DNA from: Terriglobia bacterium | GTDB lineage: Bacteria > Acidobacteriota > Terriglobia > Bryobacterales > Bryobacteraceae | DNA length: 64,000 nucleotides | Reading direction: 5' to 3' | NCBI GenBank assembly: GCA_020073305.1 | Contig: JAIQFK010000034.1 | Span: 1-64,000 of the forward strand | Shown: one piece after another, positions 1 through 8,998 of the stretch | How positions within the stretch are numbered: the first letter of the stretch is position 1 | How the letters are laid out: each line of letters starts with the position of its first letter | Notes under the pieces: generated by a model | What the model saw: only the letters and a program-made list of their open reading frames with translations | Database searches by the model: none | Told to the model about the DNA's origin: nothing | Translations under genes and position numbers: made by a program

Positions 1-160
1 GCCTTGGGTATCGGCCCTTGTTGCGCAGCCGCTCGCTGCCGCAGTGCGGGCACGATTTCAGCCCGTTATGCCGGGCAGAAATCCTCACCCCACCACCGCT
101 GATCTGTAAATCGGTAATCTCATAGTCGGGCAGTCCTAATACGATCTCTGATTTGATCAA
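1..160 (-). mobile_element. ISL3-family transposase, N-terminal part, cut by the window edge
   Basis: Reading the minus strand from a TTG codon at 160 gives 53 uninterrupted residues that run off the left edge. They start IKSEIVLGLPDYEIT and include a CPHCGS zinc-ribbon half-site. This is how ISL3/zf-ISL3 transposases with an N-terminal zinc ribbon begin. A strong GGAGGA Shine-Dalgarno sequence (167-172) sits six bases before the TTG, which supports this start over any internal one. The DDE catalytic domain would lie outside the window, so intactness cannot be judged, and I could not recognise a terminal inverted repeat between 161 and 232. The family call rests on recalled similarity of the start of the protein plus the zinc motif. 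Confidence 0.72.
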
Positions 161-232
161 AACAATTCCTCCAAGAATGTTTTATCAAGTCAGGAATCCT
201 GGGCTGCCCCCATTTCTGATGAAGAGCCTCTG

Positions 233-1537
233 ATGCGGGGCGCTGCCACCCCTGGTGTGCTCATGGTGCTTTCTGTCTGCGTTTGCTTTTCACAGGTGGA
301 AGCAGCCAAACCAGGATTGCCGGCCGGCGACGCCGCTGTTCCCGCTGCCCAGGCGGTGAACCCTCAGCCCGTTCCTCATTACCCCGTTAGCCCCCATCGC
401 CCGCAACCCCGCCATCCGATCGGCGGCCGTTGGCCGAGCTTCCAAATTTCAGCATGCCAGGAGATAACGGCCCCAGGGTTTTATCTCTTGACCGCCGATA
501 TCGACACCGGCGGTGCCGCCTGCATGAATATCCATGACACCCACAGCGTTTCCCTGGATTGCGACGGACACGGCATCAGCGGGCATCTCTTCACGGCTTT
601 AGACGCAACTACGCCGGTCGTGGTCCAGAACGCTAGCGCGGTCATCATCACCAACTGTTCCTTGTCCAACCGGCCCGTAACGCCCACCGGAATGTTCACA
701 TTGTGGGGCCTCGATATTGAGAACAGCACGGATATTGCACTAACCAACAACAACATTACCGCCATAGAAATTAACAAGCTCAGTTCGGGCCATGTGTCGA
801 ACAACCAGATTGTCGGGTACTACGCGCAGTACAATTCCAACAACGTGACCATTTCACAGAATTCCATCGTGGGAATCGCTGATGAGATCGGGGCGGCAGG
901 CATCATCCTACAAGGAGGACATAGCAACCAGGCCTTGAACAATACGATGGACGGCAAGTGGGACCGGATTTCCGAGGGCACACTAGCTAGGGGCTGGGAC
1001 GACGGAATCATACTGGATAATGAGGCTGGCGACTTAATCTCGGGCAACTCCATTCAGAACGTCTGGGGCGGGGGGATTGCGGCGTCGGACAGCTTGCAGA
1101 ATACGGTGATTTCCAATAACACCATTCAGCACGCTTATGGCTGCGCAATCGGCGCTGGGTGGTACATGGATTGGGTGGGGAACCAGGTTCTCAATAACCA
1201 GGCGGACGACGTCTCGCAATTGTTGACCTTCTTCTACTACGACGACTATTCTCCGGAGCCCCCTTCGCCGACCGTTCATTTCGAGAATAACCGGTTCGTG
1301 GCTAACGTGGTGGGGAAAGTGAACGGGAATCAGTCTGTGGGCTCGCGATCAGAGATCGTAATCTCGCCACAGCAATACATCCATTTTCTCCAGGTCCAGG
1401 TGGATCATAACGTTCTGCAGGACAATAACTTCGGGCAGTACGCCCCGTTTCTCATTCCGCCCATTGGATTCATCGACGGCGGCGGCAATGCGTGCCAAAT
1501 GCCGACCGATGGATCGCCCATCACCTGCCATCCATAG
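233..1537 (+). CDS. Secreted right-handed parallel beta-helix protein
   Basis: A 434-aa protein with an N-terminal hydrophobic signal peptide ending around VEAA, a proline-rich linker (about residues 30-65), then repeated Asn-ladder rungs such as NNNITAIEIN, SNNQIVGY and ISNNTIQH (about 90-350). Such asparagine ladders with short beta strands are typical of PbH1/NosD-like parallel beta-helices found in polysaccharide lyases, epimerases and surface proteins. No catalytic motif is recognisable, so a substrate cannot be assigned. Paired cysteines near the C-terminus (GGGNAC, SPITC) could form a disulfide. An ATG at 263 would give a shorter but still plausible signal peptide; the ribosome binding site is weak for both. 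It is monocistronic and convergent with the next gene, separated by nine bases. Confidence 0.7.
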   Translation: MRGAATPGVLMVLSVCVCFSQVEAAKPGLPAGDAAVPAAQAVNPQPVPHYPVSPHRPQPRHPIGGRWPSFQISACQEITAPGFYLLTADIDTGGAACMNIHDTHSVSLDCDGHGISGHLFTALDATTPVVVQNASAVIITNCSLSNRPVTPTGMFTLWGLDIENSTDIALTNNNITAIEINKLSSGHVSNNQIVGYYAQYNSNNVTISQNSIVGIADEIGAAGIILQGGHSNQALNNTMDGKWDRISEGTLARGWDDGIILDNEAGDLISGNSIQNVWGGGIAASDSLQNTVISNNTIQHAYGCAIGAGWYMDWVGNQVLNNQADDVSQLLTFFYYDDYSPEPPSPTVHFENNRFVANVVGKVNGNQSVGSRSEIVISPQQYIHFLQVQVDHNVLQDNNFGQYAPFLIPPIGFIDGGGNACQMPTDGSPITCHP

Positions 1538-1546
1538 CCTGGCTGC

Positions 1547-1927
1547 TCAGAGGCGGATCGGGATCGCTAGCAGTACCTGGTCCCACCCAGGAATTTCCAC
1601 AGCGAGCCCACGCACCTGAGACAAGAAAAACCGATCACCGTAGCGCCTGAACACCAGTTTCGGATCGACGTTGATTTTGCCCGACTCGGCCGCCGTAGTG
1701 AGGGTGAACACTGCCGAGTTGTCCGCTTCGCCGCGAACCAGTATGACCGTTCGCAGGCTATCGATGCTGATGGTGTATTCACCCGCCGCCATCTTTTGGT
1801 TGCGCACTACAAAATCAAACGGTACCTTCGCCACGATCTTGGGTCCAGAAGCGGCATGTAGACTGCAAACCGCGAAGAGGGCGCAGCCGGCGAATCTCTT
1901 CCACTTCTTGAAAATGCTGTTTGCCAT
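1547..1927 (-). CDS. Small secreted acidobacterial protein of unknown function
   Basis: 126 aa with a signal peptide (FAGCALFAVCSLHAAS) and the pattern VPFDFVVRNQKMAAGEYTI, which I recognise from a large family of small exported proteins in Acidobacteria. The family usually continues with a FxRYGDxxFLS block and a hydrophilic tail. Here the FRRYGDRFFLSQV block is present but the last ~23 residues (RGLAVEIPGWDQVLL...) look unlike the family, and the DNA encoding them matches a second locus at 8703-8750 (see findings), so the 3' end may be chimeric. AAGGAG lies about nine bases upstream of the ATG. Function unknown; export is inferred from the leader. Confidence 0.65.
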   Translation of the reverse strand: MANSIFKKWKRFAGCALFAVCSLHAASGPKIVAKVPFDFVVRNQKMAAGEYTISIDSLRTVILVRGEADNSAVFTLTTAAESGKINVDPKLVFRRYGDRFFLSQVRGLAVEIPGWDQVLLAIPIRL

Positions 1928-2041
1928 GGGAGTTTCTCCTTTTTAGACAAAATTGAGGCGCCGTTTGAAGCCTGCGGCTCGCCCTTTTCCTGGTGGAATT
2001 GGCTCTTCAAACCAACTGCTTCAACCACCGTTCCGCTGCGT

Positions 2042-2053
2042 GCCCCCGGGGGC
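2042..2053. promoter_or_regulatory. Perfect 12-bp palindrome GCCCCCGGGGGC in a divergent intergenic region
   Basis: The palindrome lies between the small secreted protein gene (start 1927, minus) and the sigma factor gene (start 2136, plus). The position would suit a shared operator, but GC-rich palindromes of this length also occur by chance in such a genome. A TAGAAT hexamer at 2102-2107 could serve as a -10 box for the sigma gene, without a convincing -35 element. Confidence 0.2.
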
Positions 2054-2135
2054 TACACATAATCGCGCGGAAACAGCCGCAAGAAGGGGACAAAACTGAT
2101 GTAGAATCTCCAGATACTGAAAGGGCGGATGGTAT

Positions 2136-2702
2136 ATGACGTCCCCGCCTGGAGAAATAACCGAACTCCTTCGGCAGGTGAGCGACGGAAACCGTGCGGC
2201 CGAAGCACAGCTCGTTCCGCTCGTCTACGACGAGTTGCGCCATCTGGCCGCGTGCTACATGCGGAGGGAGCGCCCGGATCACACGCTCCAACCTACCGCG
2301 CTGGTCCACGAGGCCTACCTCAAGCTAGTCGATCAGAAGGGGACTTCGTGGCAGAGCCGTGCACACTTCTACGGCGTGGCGGCACACTTGATGCGTCGCA
2401 TTCTGGACGACCACGCCCGGGAGGCAAAGGCGGCGAAGCGTGCCGGCGGATACCAGAAGATTCCGCTCGACACCGCCCTCGTCTATGCAGAAGAAAAATC
2501 CAGCCAACTGATAGCGATTGATGAGGCACTCAACCGCCTCGCTGAAAACGATCCCCGCCAGAGTAGAGTAGTCGAACTGCGGTTCTTTGGTGGACGCTCC
2601 GAAGAAGAGATAGCCGAAATCCTCGAAATCTCAGTTCGAACGGTGAAGCGGGATTGGAGACTTGCTAAAGCCTGGCTCTATGTCCAGCTGAGCAAGAAGT
2701 AA
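2136..2702 (+). CDS. ECF-type RNA polymerase sigma factor (Sig-70_X6 / sigma70_ECF type)
   Basis: 188 aa. Region 2 contains LQPTALVHEAYLKL and HFYGVAAHLMRRILDDHAR, both hallmarks of the ECF subfamily common in Acidobacteria and Planctomycetes. Region 4 ends in a helix-turn-helix (VELRFFGGRSEEEIAEILEISVRTVKRDWRLAKAWL, about residues 145-182). It directs RNA polymerase to a dedicated promoter set in the cytoplasm. The stop codon TAA (2700-2702) abuts the GTG start of the kinase gene, so the two are translationally coupled. In this subfamily control is generally thought to run through the partner kinase rather than an anti-sigma factor; none is seen here. Confidence 0.92.
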   Translation: MTSPPGEITELLRQVSDGNRAAEAQLVPLVYDELRHLAACYMRRERPDHTLQPTALVHEAYLKLVDQKGTSWQSRAHFYGVAAHLMRRILDDHAREAKAAKRAGGYQKIPLDTALVYAEEKSSQLIAIDEALNRLAENDPRQSRVVELRFFGGRSEEEIAEILEISVRTVKRDWRLAKAWLYVQLSKK

Positions 2703-5627
2703 GTGGCTTCGTGGCAGCGGATCAAGAGGTTGTTCGAAGAGGTGGCAGACCTGCCACCGGACCAGCGTATTGCCTATCTGGATAGAGTGTGCGCGGGGGA
2801 TGACGTTCTTCACGCGGAAGTGCTGAAGTTAGTCGAAGCGGACCAGCAGGCAACCACCTCTATGAATGATCCGGCCACCCAGCCGCTCATCTATTCGCTG
2901 AACGTCTTCTCGCCGGGTCAAGTCGTGGCCAACCGCTTTCGAATCGTTTGTTTCCTGGGTGCGGGAGGCATGGGCGAAGTTTATCAGGCTGAAGATCAGG
3001 TGTTGGGCGGATTCGTTGCGCTGAAGACTATTCGCAACGAAATTGCGTCCGACGAGCGTACCTTCGAGCGTTTCAAGCAGGAGGTCCGGCTGGCTAAGGA
3101 GGTGACCGACGATAATGTCTGCCGCGTTTTCGACCTGGATCACCGCAACAGGCCTCCCTTTCTCACCATGGAAATGCTCGCAGGAGAAACCCTGTCACAC
3201 CGGCTCCGGCAGGTAGGAAAGATGACAGCGGCCGAGGCCCTTCCACTCGCCCAGCAGATTGCCAAGGGGCTCGGCGCGGCACACCAGAGGGGTATCCTTC
3301 ACCGCGATCTCAAACCGAGCAATATCATGCTCACGCCGGGGGAAGGGGGAACGACACGTGTCAAGGTAATGGACTTCGGCCTGGCACGGACGGAGAGCGA
3401 CCACAGCCAGAGCTCGGGAAAACCAGTGGGAACCCCGAGCTATATGGCGCCGGAACAGTTGGAAGGAGGAAAGACCACGGTAGCGTCGGACCTTTACACG
3501 CTCGGGCTGGTTCTGTATGAAATGGTCACGGGGAACAAGCCTGCGTTTCAGCGCTTGAGCGAACCGGCGCCTAGTCCGCGCGTCCATGTACCGGAGCTGG
3601 ATTCCAATTGGGAGGCCGCCATTCTGCGATGCCTGGAACGCGACCCAGGCAGGCGATTTAAAAGCGCCGCCGAAGTGGCCCAGGCGGTCCAAGGAGACAC
3701 ACGACGACGGCATTTCTCCCGGCGGGTGCTACTGATGGGAACGGGCTCCCTGATTTTGTTGGCCCTTTTTCTCGTGTTTCTGCGCGTGTATTACTGGAGC
3801 GCCACTGTACGGGAGGGATCTTCCGTGCTGCTCACCCAAGTGGAGAATTTGACTCAGGACCCGGAACTCGATGCCGTGGCCGACGTGCTTCGCGCGCAGC
3901 TCGGCCAGTCCGCTCATTTCAACCTGGTGGGCGGCAACAGGGTGGCCGAAATTCTGAGAGAGATGGTGAGAGATCCAAACCAGAAGATGGATGCCCCGAC
4001 GGCGCGCGAGGTGGCTCTGCGCGAAGGAGCTCCCCTGGTTATCTTTGGCGCCCTCACTCGACTCTCGCAGGGTTATACCCTCAACCTGCAAATCGAAAAA
4101 GTGCGCCGCCGGCCCGACGTTGCCGCTGCCAGTTGGCCCAAAACCTTCAACGCCGCCAGCAAGAAGGAGCTGTTCGGAGCGATTCGCGACGGCAGCAGTT
4201 GGATCCGTGGAATGGCCGGCGAGGCAGCCGGCGACCTTTCGGAACGGGATCAGCGGCCCCAGGATGCCACCACCAGTTCCTGGCCGGCGCTGCGGCGGCT
4301 GATGCAGGCCAACATTAAGAACGCGGCGGGCGATCGAGAGGAAGCCGTGCGTCTGCTCCGCGAGGCCATTCAATTGGATCCCGAGTTCGCCATGGCGCAC
4401 ATGCGCCTCGCCGATATTCTGATCACCTTGGAGCGGTACAGCGAAGGGTATGAGGCTTGGCAATCGGCCATGCGTTACACGAAAACACGCACGCTCACTC
4501 GCCGTGAAGAGCTACAGATCACCGGCCAGTACTACGACGACACGGGCGATTTTGTCGCTGCGGAAAAGGCGTACCGGGCCTTAGCGGCCTATTATCCGAA
4601 CGACTTCTTACCTTTGTTCTTCCTCGGAGTCGTGCTGGCACCCATGGGGCATGAGAGTGAGGCCATCGAAAAGTTGTCCGAGGCAGCCAAGAAAAGGCCT
4701 GGAGATTTCACGGCTCCGGCGCATCTCGCCCAGATCTATCTGGATCGCGGCCAGTTCCAGGAAGCAGAGGCCGAGGTGAACAAGGTACGGGCATTCGGCC
4801 AGCCCGAGTGGGCCGCATGGTTGCGGGGCGCGTCCCGGTTCTTACAACACCGCTACGATGAAGGTCTCAAACGGATCAGCGAACTGAGTGAATCGGCGGA
4901 CGAGGACTGGCGCAGCCGTGGCTATGCCTTGTCCGCCTCCTGGCTCGGCGAGCTTGGAAAGTACAGGGAAGCGGAAGCGTCGCTACGCGAAGGTATCAAG
5001 TTTGATGTGCTGCGCCGCCACAAACCGGCCCAGTGTGATAAGTATCTATTGCTCGCCTATATCGCCTATCGGCGCCAGGAATTCAAAGAGTGCCGGAACG
5101 CATGCCGGCTCGCCCTCGAGCTGGACAACAGCCCGAATCGATTGTCGCGCACTGGAGTTTTGCTGGCAAGATCCGGCTACGTCTCCGAGGCGCAGTCATT
5201 CCTGAACCGGATGCCTGTGCAGCCGGACATTCCAGTACTGCGCTTGAACCGATACCGACTTGAGGGTGAGATCGCGCTGGCCAAACGAGACACGCTGAAC
5301 GCGGTCCGGCTGCTCAAGGCAGCCGCGCAATTGGAGTGGCCGCGGGCTGACCGGCACTATCTGGCCCGCGCGCAAGCTCGCGCCGGTGATGTATCCGGCG
5401 CTCTTGAGACTTACAAACTGCTTGTGGATCGGCCCGGACTGTTATGGCTCAAGCTGGATCCGGAATACCCGGGCTTATGGGCCGACTCGCTGTTTCAATA
5501 TGCCAGCCTGGCTCACCGCGCGGGAAACAAAGAGGCGGCCAGTTTAGTCGGCCAGTATCTTGACGTCCGGAAGAACGCCGACGACGGCCTCAACGAGGTG
5601 GAGGATGCCAGTAAACTCTGGCCTTAG
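2703..5627 (+). CDS. Membrane serine/threonine protein kinase with TPR sensor domain
   Basis: 974 aa starting at a GTG directly after the sigma factor stop. A short N-terminal segment (1-75) precedes a PknB-type kinase domain: glycine loop GAGGMGEV (about 86-93), catalytic lysine in ALKTI (about 108), HRDLKPSN (about 199-206), DFGLA (about 222) and MAPE (about 248). All catalytic residues are present, so the kinase should be active. One transmembrane segment (about 341-362) separates it from a long C-terminal part with TPR-like repeats (about 530-960), likely outside the membrane. The layout fits a signal receptor controlling the co-transcribed ECF factor; the signal is unknown. Confidence 0.93.
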   Translation: MASWQRIKRLFEEVADLPPDQRIAYLDRVCAGDDVLHAEVLKLVEADQQATTSMNDPATQPLIYSLNVFSPGQVVANRFRIVCFLGAGGMGEVYQAEDQVLGGFVALKTIRNEIASDERTFERFKQEVRLAKEVTDDNVCRVFDLDHRNRPPFLTMEMLAGETLSHRLRQVGKMTAAEALPLAQQIAKGLGAAHQRGILHRDLKPSNIMLTPGEGGTTRVKVMDFGLARTESDHSQSSGKPVGTPSYMAPEQLEGGKTTVASDLYTLGLVLYEMVTGNKPAFQRLSEPAPSPRVHVPELDSNWEAAILRCLERDPGRRFKSAAEVAQAVQGDTRRRHFSRRVLLMGTGSLILLALFLVFLRVYYWSATVREGSSVLLTQVENLTQDPELDAVADVLRAQLGQSAHFNLVGGNRVAEILREMVRDPNQKMDAPTAREVALREGAPLVIFGALTRLSQGYTLNLQIEKVRRRPDVAAASWPKTFNAASKKELFGAIRDGSSWIRGMAGEAAGDLSERDQRPQDATTSSWPALRRLMQANIKNAAGDREEAVRLLREAIQLDPEFAMAHMRLADILITLERYSEGYEAWQSAMRYTKTRTLTRREELQITGQYYDDTGDFVAAEKAYRALAAYYPNDFLPLFFLGVVLAPMGHESEAIEKLSEAAKKRPGDFTAPAHLAQIYLDRGQFQEAEAEVNKVRAFGQPEWAAWLRGASRFLQHRYDEGLKRISELSESADEDWRSRGYALSASWLGELGKYREAEASLREGIKFDVLRRHKPAQCDKYLLLAYIAYRRQEFKECRNACRLALELDNSPNRLSRTGVLLARSGYVSEAQSFLNRMPVQPDIPVLRLNRYRLEGEIALAKRDTLNAVRLLKAAAQLEWPRADRHYLARAQARAGDVSGALETYKLLVDRPGLLWLKLDPEYPGLWADSLFQYASLAHRAGNKEAASLVGQYLDVRKNADDGLNEVEDASKLWP

Positions 5628-5652
5628 CATGACATTGAAAAGGAGAAACGAA

Positions 5653-6003
5653 ATGTCCCCGAAGACTTACATAGAAGACGAAGTCACACCGTGGCGCTAC
5701 GAAATACATGCGCTGGTGGTGCTATTGTGCTCGCCCTGTGAGTTTCATGAGGCTTGTGTGAAGGCTAAGAGTCCGGAGCAGGTCAAGGAGGCTATCGACA
5801 AGCTCAATTTCTCGCAGGAGTTCAAGAATGAGGTGGCGAAGGCGGTCGATACGCTATTCGAAAGCAAGAGTGACTTCAAGAAGGTTGTTGACGCGTTCAT
5901 GACAATCGCAGGACAAGGCAGGTTGTGGACCCACCCGCCACATCCTAGTTCCACGGATACGTACCGAATCATAGGCGCCATGCAGCAACTGGGTCGTTGC
6001 TGA
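5653..6003 (+). CDS. Hypothetical 116-aa protein following the sigma/kinase pair
   Basis: The start is the ATG at 5653, chosen because AGGAG (5641-5645) lies at good spacing; it begins 25 bases after the kinase stop, so it belongs to the same transcript. The protein has a CSPC pair and a further Cys (LLCSPCEFHEACVKAKS), a charged helical middle (SPEQVKEAIDKLNFSQEFKNEVAKAVDTLF) and a C-terminal Cys. It has no signal peptide and no family I recognise. Cotranscription suggests a substrate or modulator of the kinase, or a product of the regulon, but this is inference only. Confidence 0.6.
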   Translation: MSPKTYIEDEVTPWRYEIHALVVLLCSPCEFHEACVKAKSPEQVKEAIDKLNFSQEFKNEVAKAVDTLFESKSDFKKVVDAFMTIAGQGRLWTHPPHPSSTDTYRIIGAMQQLGRC

Positions 6004-6027
6004 CGCTCTGGAAGCCCGGCCAACTGG

Positions 6028-6052
6028 GGCGGGTGCTCAATGTGCACTCGCC
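6028..6052. terminator. Possible bidirectional terminator hairpin
   Basis: GGCGGGTGC (6028-6036) and GCACTCGCC (6044-6052) pair over nine positions, with one G-T wobble and a 7-base loop. It lies between two converging genes (ends at 6003 and 6090), where a terminator is expected. No T-run follows on either strand, so intrinsic termination is uncertain. Confidence 0.35.
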
Positions 6053-6089
6053 CTCTACCCGCGTCTTCGAGGCGCAGCCCTCGCGACTG

Positions 6090-8549
6090 TCACTGTTGCC
6101 GGAGCGAGGTGGAAGGGTCCACCTTTGTGGCCTGCCGCGCGGGCAGATAGCTGGCCACGAGCGCGACCACAACCAAAAACAAACCCACGCCGCCGAGGAT
6201 CAAGGGATCGCTCGCGCTGAGATGGACCAGGAACCCGGCAATCAGCCGCCCGGCCACGAGGGCCAGAATCGTTCCCGCCGCCAGGCCGGCCAGAGTGAGA
6301 AACATCCCCTGACGGATTACCATCCCCAGCACGTCGCCGGATTGTGCGCCCAGCGCCATCCGAATCCCGAACTCATGCTCGCGCTGGCCCACCGCAAAGG
6401 CCAGGACACCATAAAGCCCTAACGCGGCAAGCAGCAATGCGACAGTGCCGAGAACGCTCAGCAGCCCCGCGGCAACCCGCTGTGAGAACAGTGCGGCACT
6501 CACATGTTCTTCAAACGGAATCACCGGGAACGCCGCCGCGGTCGCCTCCACCAGGGACGCTTCGCGCCGGACCGTGGCGATCAGGTCGCGAGCCGGTCCG
6601 GCCGTGCGGATGAAAAACGCGATCCAGAACTCACCGCCGTGTGCCTGGCGAAACGGTCGATAGAAATAGGGAGTGGGCGCTTCAGTCACCGAGCGATACT
6701 TGCTGTCTCTCACCTGGCCCACAATGGTGACCCAGGGTCCGTTCGCGCGCATTCTGTGCCCCACCGGGTTTCCGCCATCAAAGAATCGTTGGGCGAAGGA
6801 CTGGTTCACAATCGCCACCGGGACGGTCTCCGGTGTGTCCTGCTCGATGAAGTCGCGACCTTCGAGGAGCGGAATCCCGACGGCGTCGAAGTACCCCGGA
6901 GACACAGTGGCGCTGCCGGCCCGCGTCTCCCCCTTCCGGCGCGGCGCGTATCCTTCAATCTCAAGCTCCGTCGAGTTGCTGGTGCCGACAGCGAGGGGGA
7001 TGTCGAGGCCGTACCCGACCGCAACGATCCCCGGCCGCGCGGCCAGCCTGTCATGCAGCCGGAAGCAGAACTGCGCCCGCTGTTCGCTGGTGGTGCAGAA
7101 CGTGTCCACGTGATACTGCGCGAACAGCAAGTTGTGGACATTGAGACCCGGGTTCATCGCTCGTGCATTCAGGAAACTTCGGGTGAACAGTCCAGTACCC
7201 ACGAGCGCGAGCATTGCCAGTGCGACCTCGGAAACAACCAGCATGCCGCGCGTGCGCTGAAGACCCGCACCGGAAGTGCCGCTGCGCCCGCCTTCCTTCA
7301 GACTCTCGTTCACATTGGCGTGGATCAGGTGCAGCGCGGGCGCCAGACCGGTGATCACCGCGAGAACGGCGCACAGCACAGTCGCGAAAGCCAGTATGTC
7401 ACCGTTCAGGCTGAAGTTGAGAGTGATGGGATATTCCGTACCGGGCAGCACACCGGGCAGCATGCGTTCGAGCGACTGGCCCATCCACAAAGCGAGCGCC
7501 ACGCCAACTGCCGCGCCGGCGGCGGCAAGCAGCAGGCTCTCCGTCACCATTTGGCGGATCAGACGAAATGGTCTCGCGCCCATCGCCAGGCGCACGCTGA
7601 ATTCCTTCTGGCGGGCTGTGGCGCGCGCCAGTTGCAGATTCGCCACGTTGGCGGCCACGATCAACAGCAGTACGCCGCACACGGCCATCAGGATCCGCAA
7701 CGGTGTGAGCAGGAGTCCTTGCAAGCCAATGTGGGCTTTCCACACGGGCATGAGCCGGGCGCTGAAGCCGGTGCTGCTCAAAGGCGCCAGACTGGCAATG
7801 CGGCGCGCACAGGCCTCCACCTCCGCATTCGCTTGTCCCACGTCGACGCCAGGCTTCAACCTGGCGGTGACCCACACCTGATGTTCCGTGCGATCGGTGA
7901 GCAGCCATTCGCCCTGGCCGTTCAGCGCGGGAGCCATCATCATGGGTACCCAGATCTCCACGGCCAAGCCAGGCACCGAACCGCGGAACTCGAGCGGAAC
8001 GACTCCGACGATGGTTAGCTTGTGCCGGTTGACGCGCACAGTGCTGCCGATCACCGTGCGATTGCCGCGGAATCGCTGCTGCCAGAGCCGGTGGCCGATC
8101 ACCACCACAGGACACGATCCCGGTGTGTCGGCGCATTCGGGAGGCAGGAGCGTGGTGCCGAGCTCCGGCTGTACGCCCAGTACCTTGAAGTAGTTGGCTG
8201 ACACGTACTCGCCCGCGACGCGCTGTGGGTTCTCGTCCCCCACGGCGAAGGGATTGAGCAACGATGCGGCCACACTGGATGTCAGCGTCAGGCTGTCGCG
8301 GTAATCCTGGTAGTCCCGCCAGGAGGTGGTGCTGAACTCGCCCGTGGGCGAAACAGTTTCGATCGAGGCCAACCGCTCGCCGGCGGTGACCCCGGGGAAG
8401 GGATGCACCAGAAGAGCGTCGATCCAGCCGAAAACAGTGGTGTTAGCCCCTATTCCCAGGGCCAGCGTGAGCACGGCAGCCGCCGTGAACCCCGGCCTGT
8501 TCCGCAAGATTCGAATGCCATAACGCAGATCCTGGACGAGGGTCCGCAT
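6090..8549 (-). CDS. ADOP-type (MacB/FtsX-like) ABC transporter permease
   Basis: The start is placed at the ATG at 8549, giving 819 aa beginning MRTLVQDLRYGIRILRNRPG, the canonical opening of acidobacterial duplicated orphan permeases; upstream in-frame codons encode no family sequence. The architecture is TM1 (LTLALGIGANTTVF), a periplasmic MacB-type core domain, three TM helices, a second periplasmic domain (AMNPGLNVHNLLFAQ... onward) and a final set of three TM helices, i.e. two FtsX halves in one chain. No ATPase gene lies next to it, the orphan situation from which the family takes its name. Members are thought to act in macrolide/lipoprotein-type export or mechanotransmission; the substrate is unknown. 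Confidence 0.93.
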   Translation of the reverse strand: MRTLVQDLRYGIRILRNRPGFTAAAVLTLALGIGANTTVFGWIDALLVHPFPGVTAGERLASIETVSPTGEFSTTSWRDYQDYRDSLTLTSSVAASLLNPFAVGDENPQRVAGEYVSANYFKVLGVQPELGTTLLPPECADTPGSCPVVVIGHRLWQQRFRGNRTVIGSTVRVNRHKLTIVGVVPLEFRGSVPGLAVEIWVPMMMAPALNGQGEWLLTDRTEHQVWVTARLKPGVDVGQANAEVEACARRIASLAPLSSTGFSARLMPVWKAHIGLQGLLLTPLRILMAVCGVLLLIVAANVANLQLARATARQKEFSVRLAMGARPFRLIRQMVTESLLLAAAGAAVGVALALWMGQSLERMLPGVLPGTEYPITLNFSLNGDILAFATVLCAVLAVITGLAPALHLIHANVNESLKEGGRSGTSGAGLQRTRGMLVVSEVALAMLALVGTGLFTRSFLNARAMNPGLNVHNLLFAQYHVDTFCTTSEQRAQFCFRLHDRLAARPGIVAVGYGLDIPLAVGTSNSTELEIEGYAPRRKGETRAGSATVSPGYFDAVGIPLLEGRDFIEQDTPETVPVAIVNQSFAQRFFDGGNPVGHRMRANGPWVTIVGQVRDSKYRSVTEAPTPYFYRPFRQAHGGEFWIAFFIRTAGPARDLIATVRREASLVEATAAAFPVIPFEEHVSAALFSQRVAAGLLSVLGTVALLLAALGLYGVLAFAVGQREHEFGIRMALGAQSGDVLGMVIRQGMFLTLAGLAAGTILALVAGRLIAGFLVHLSASDPLILGGVGLFLVVVALVASYLPARQATKVDPSTSLRQQ

Positions 8550-8702
8550 CGTCTGTTCCTGATTCGCTCTATCCGGGGCACGTTTGTCGCCACAGGTAAG
8601 TGGCTCATAGGACTGGGTCAAGCCGCACAAACGGCCTCGTTCTGCGGCGAATTTCTCAGCAGAACGAAGGGCAGTGCGGTCTTCCGCGCCAGAAACGCGT
8701 GC

Positions 8703-8843
8703 TTAGCAGTACTTAGTGCCGCTCAGAAATTTCCACAAAGAACCTACGCAAGCCAAAACCAGAACCAGCAGCAGCATCAGCTCTGGCTGGTAGCGGAAGA
8801 GACAATACAAAACGTTCCGATCGACTGGACAGCCGGCAAGCAT
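8703..8843 (-). CDS. Putative 46-aa membrane peptide with conserved WKFLSGTKYC tail
   Basis: The ATG at 8843 is preceded by AAAGGA at about nine bases and opens a 46-codon frame: a polar start with three Cys, a strongly hydrophobic helix (LMLLLVLVLACVGSLW) and the terminal sequence KFLSGTKYC. The last 15 codons plus stop resemble 1567-1614 at DNA level, and nearly all differences are synonymous in this frame (see findings), which argues that this frame is translated or was until recently. The rest of 8550-8998 holds no other recognisable gene. Alternatives are a decayed remnant or a chance frame in a repeat. Function unknown. Confidence 0.42.
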   Translation of the reverse strand: MLAGCPVDRNVLYCLFRYQPELMLLLVLVLACVGSLWKFLSGTKYC

Positions 8844-8998
8844 AATGGTTTTCCTTTGAAGGCGATTATGATTCAGTTGCATACGCGGCTCAAGATGCTT
8901 TTTGGTTAGCCTGTTTCTACTATCGCGCACTACTCTCCAAGGTTTACGCAGACAAATCAATCAGTTACTGGGGCGAATGGAAGTTGCGCTTCAAGACA

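Noticed and set aside
6504-8018. A 504-codon plus-strand open frame opposite the ADOP permease gene
   Set aside because: It is rich in Arg/His/Gln with no recognisable domain, as expected for the complement of a GC-rich gene; the minus frame has full family motifs.
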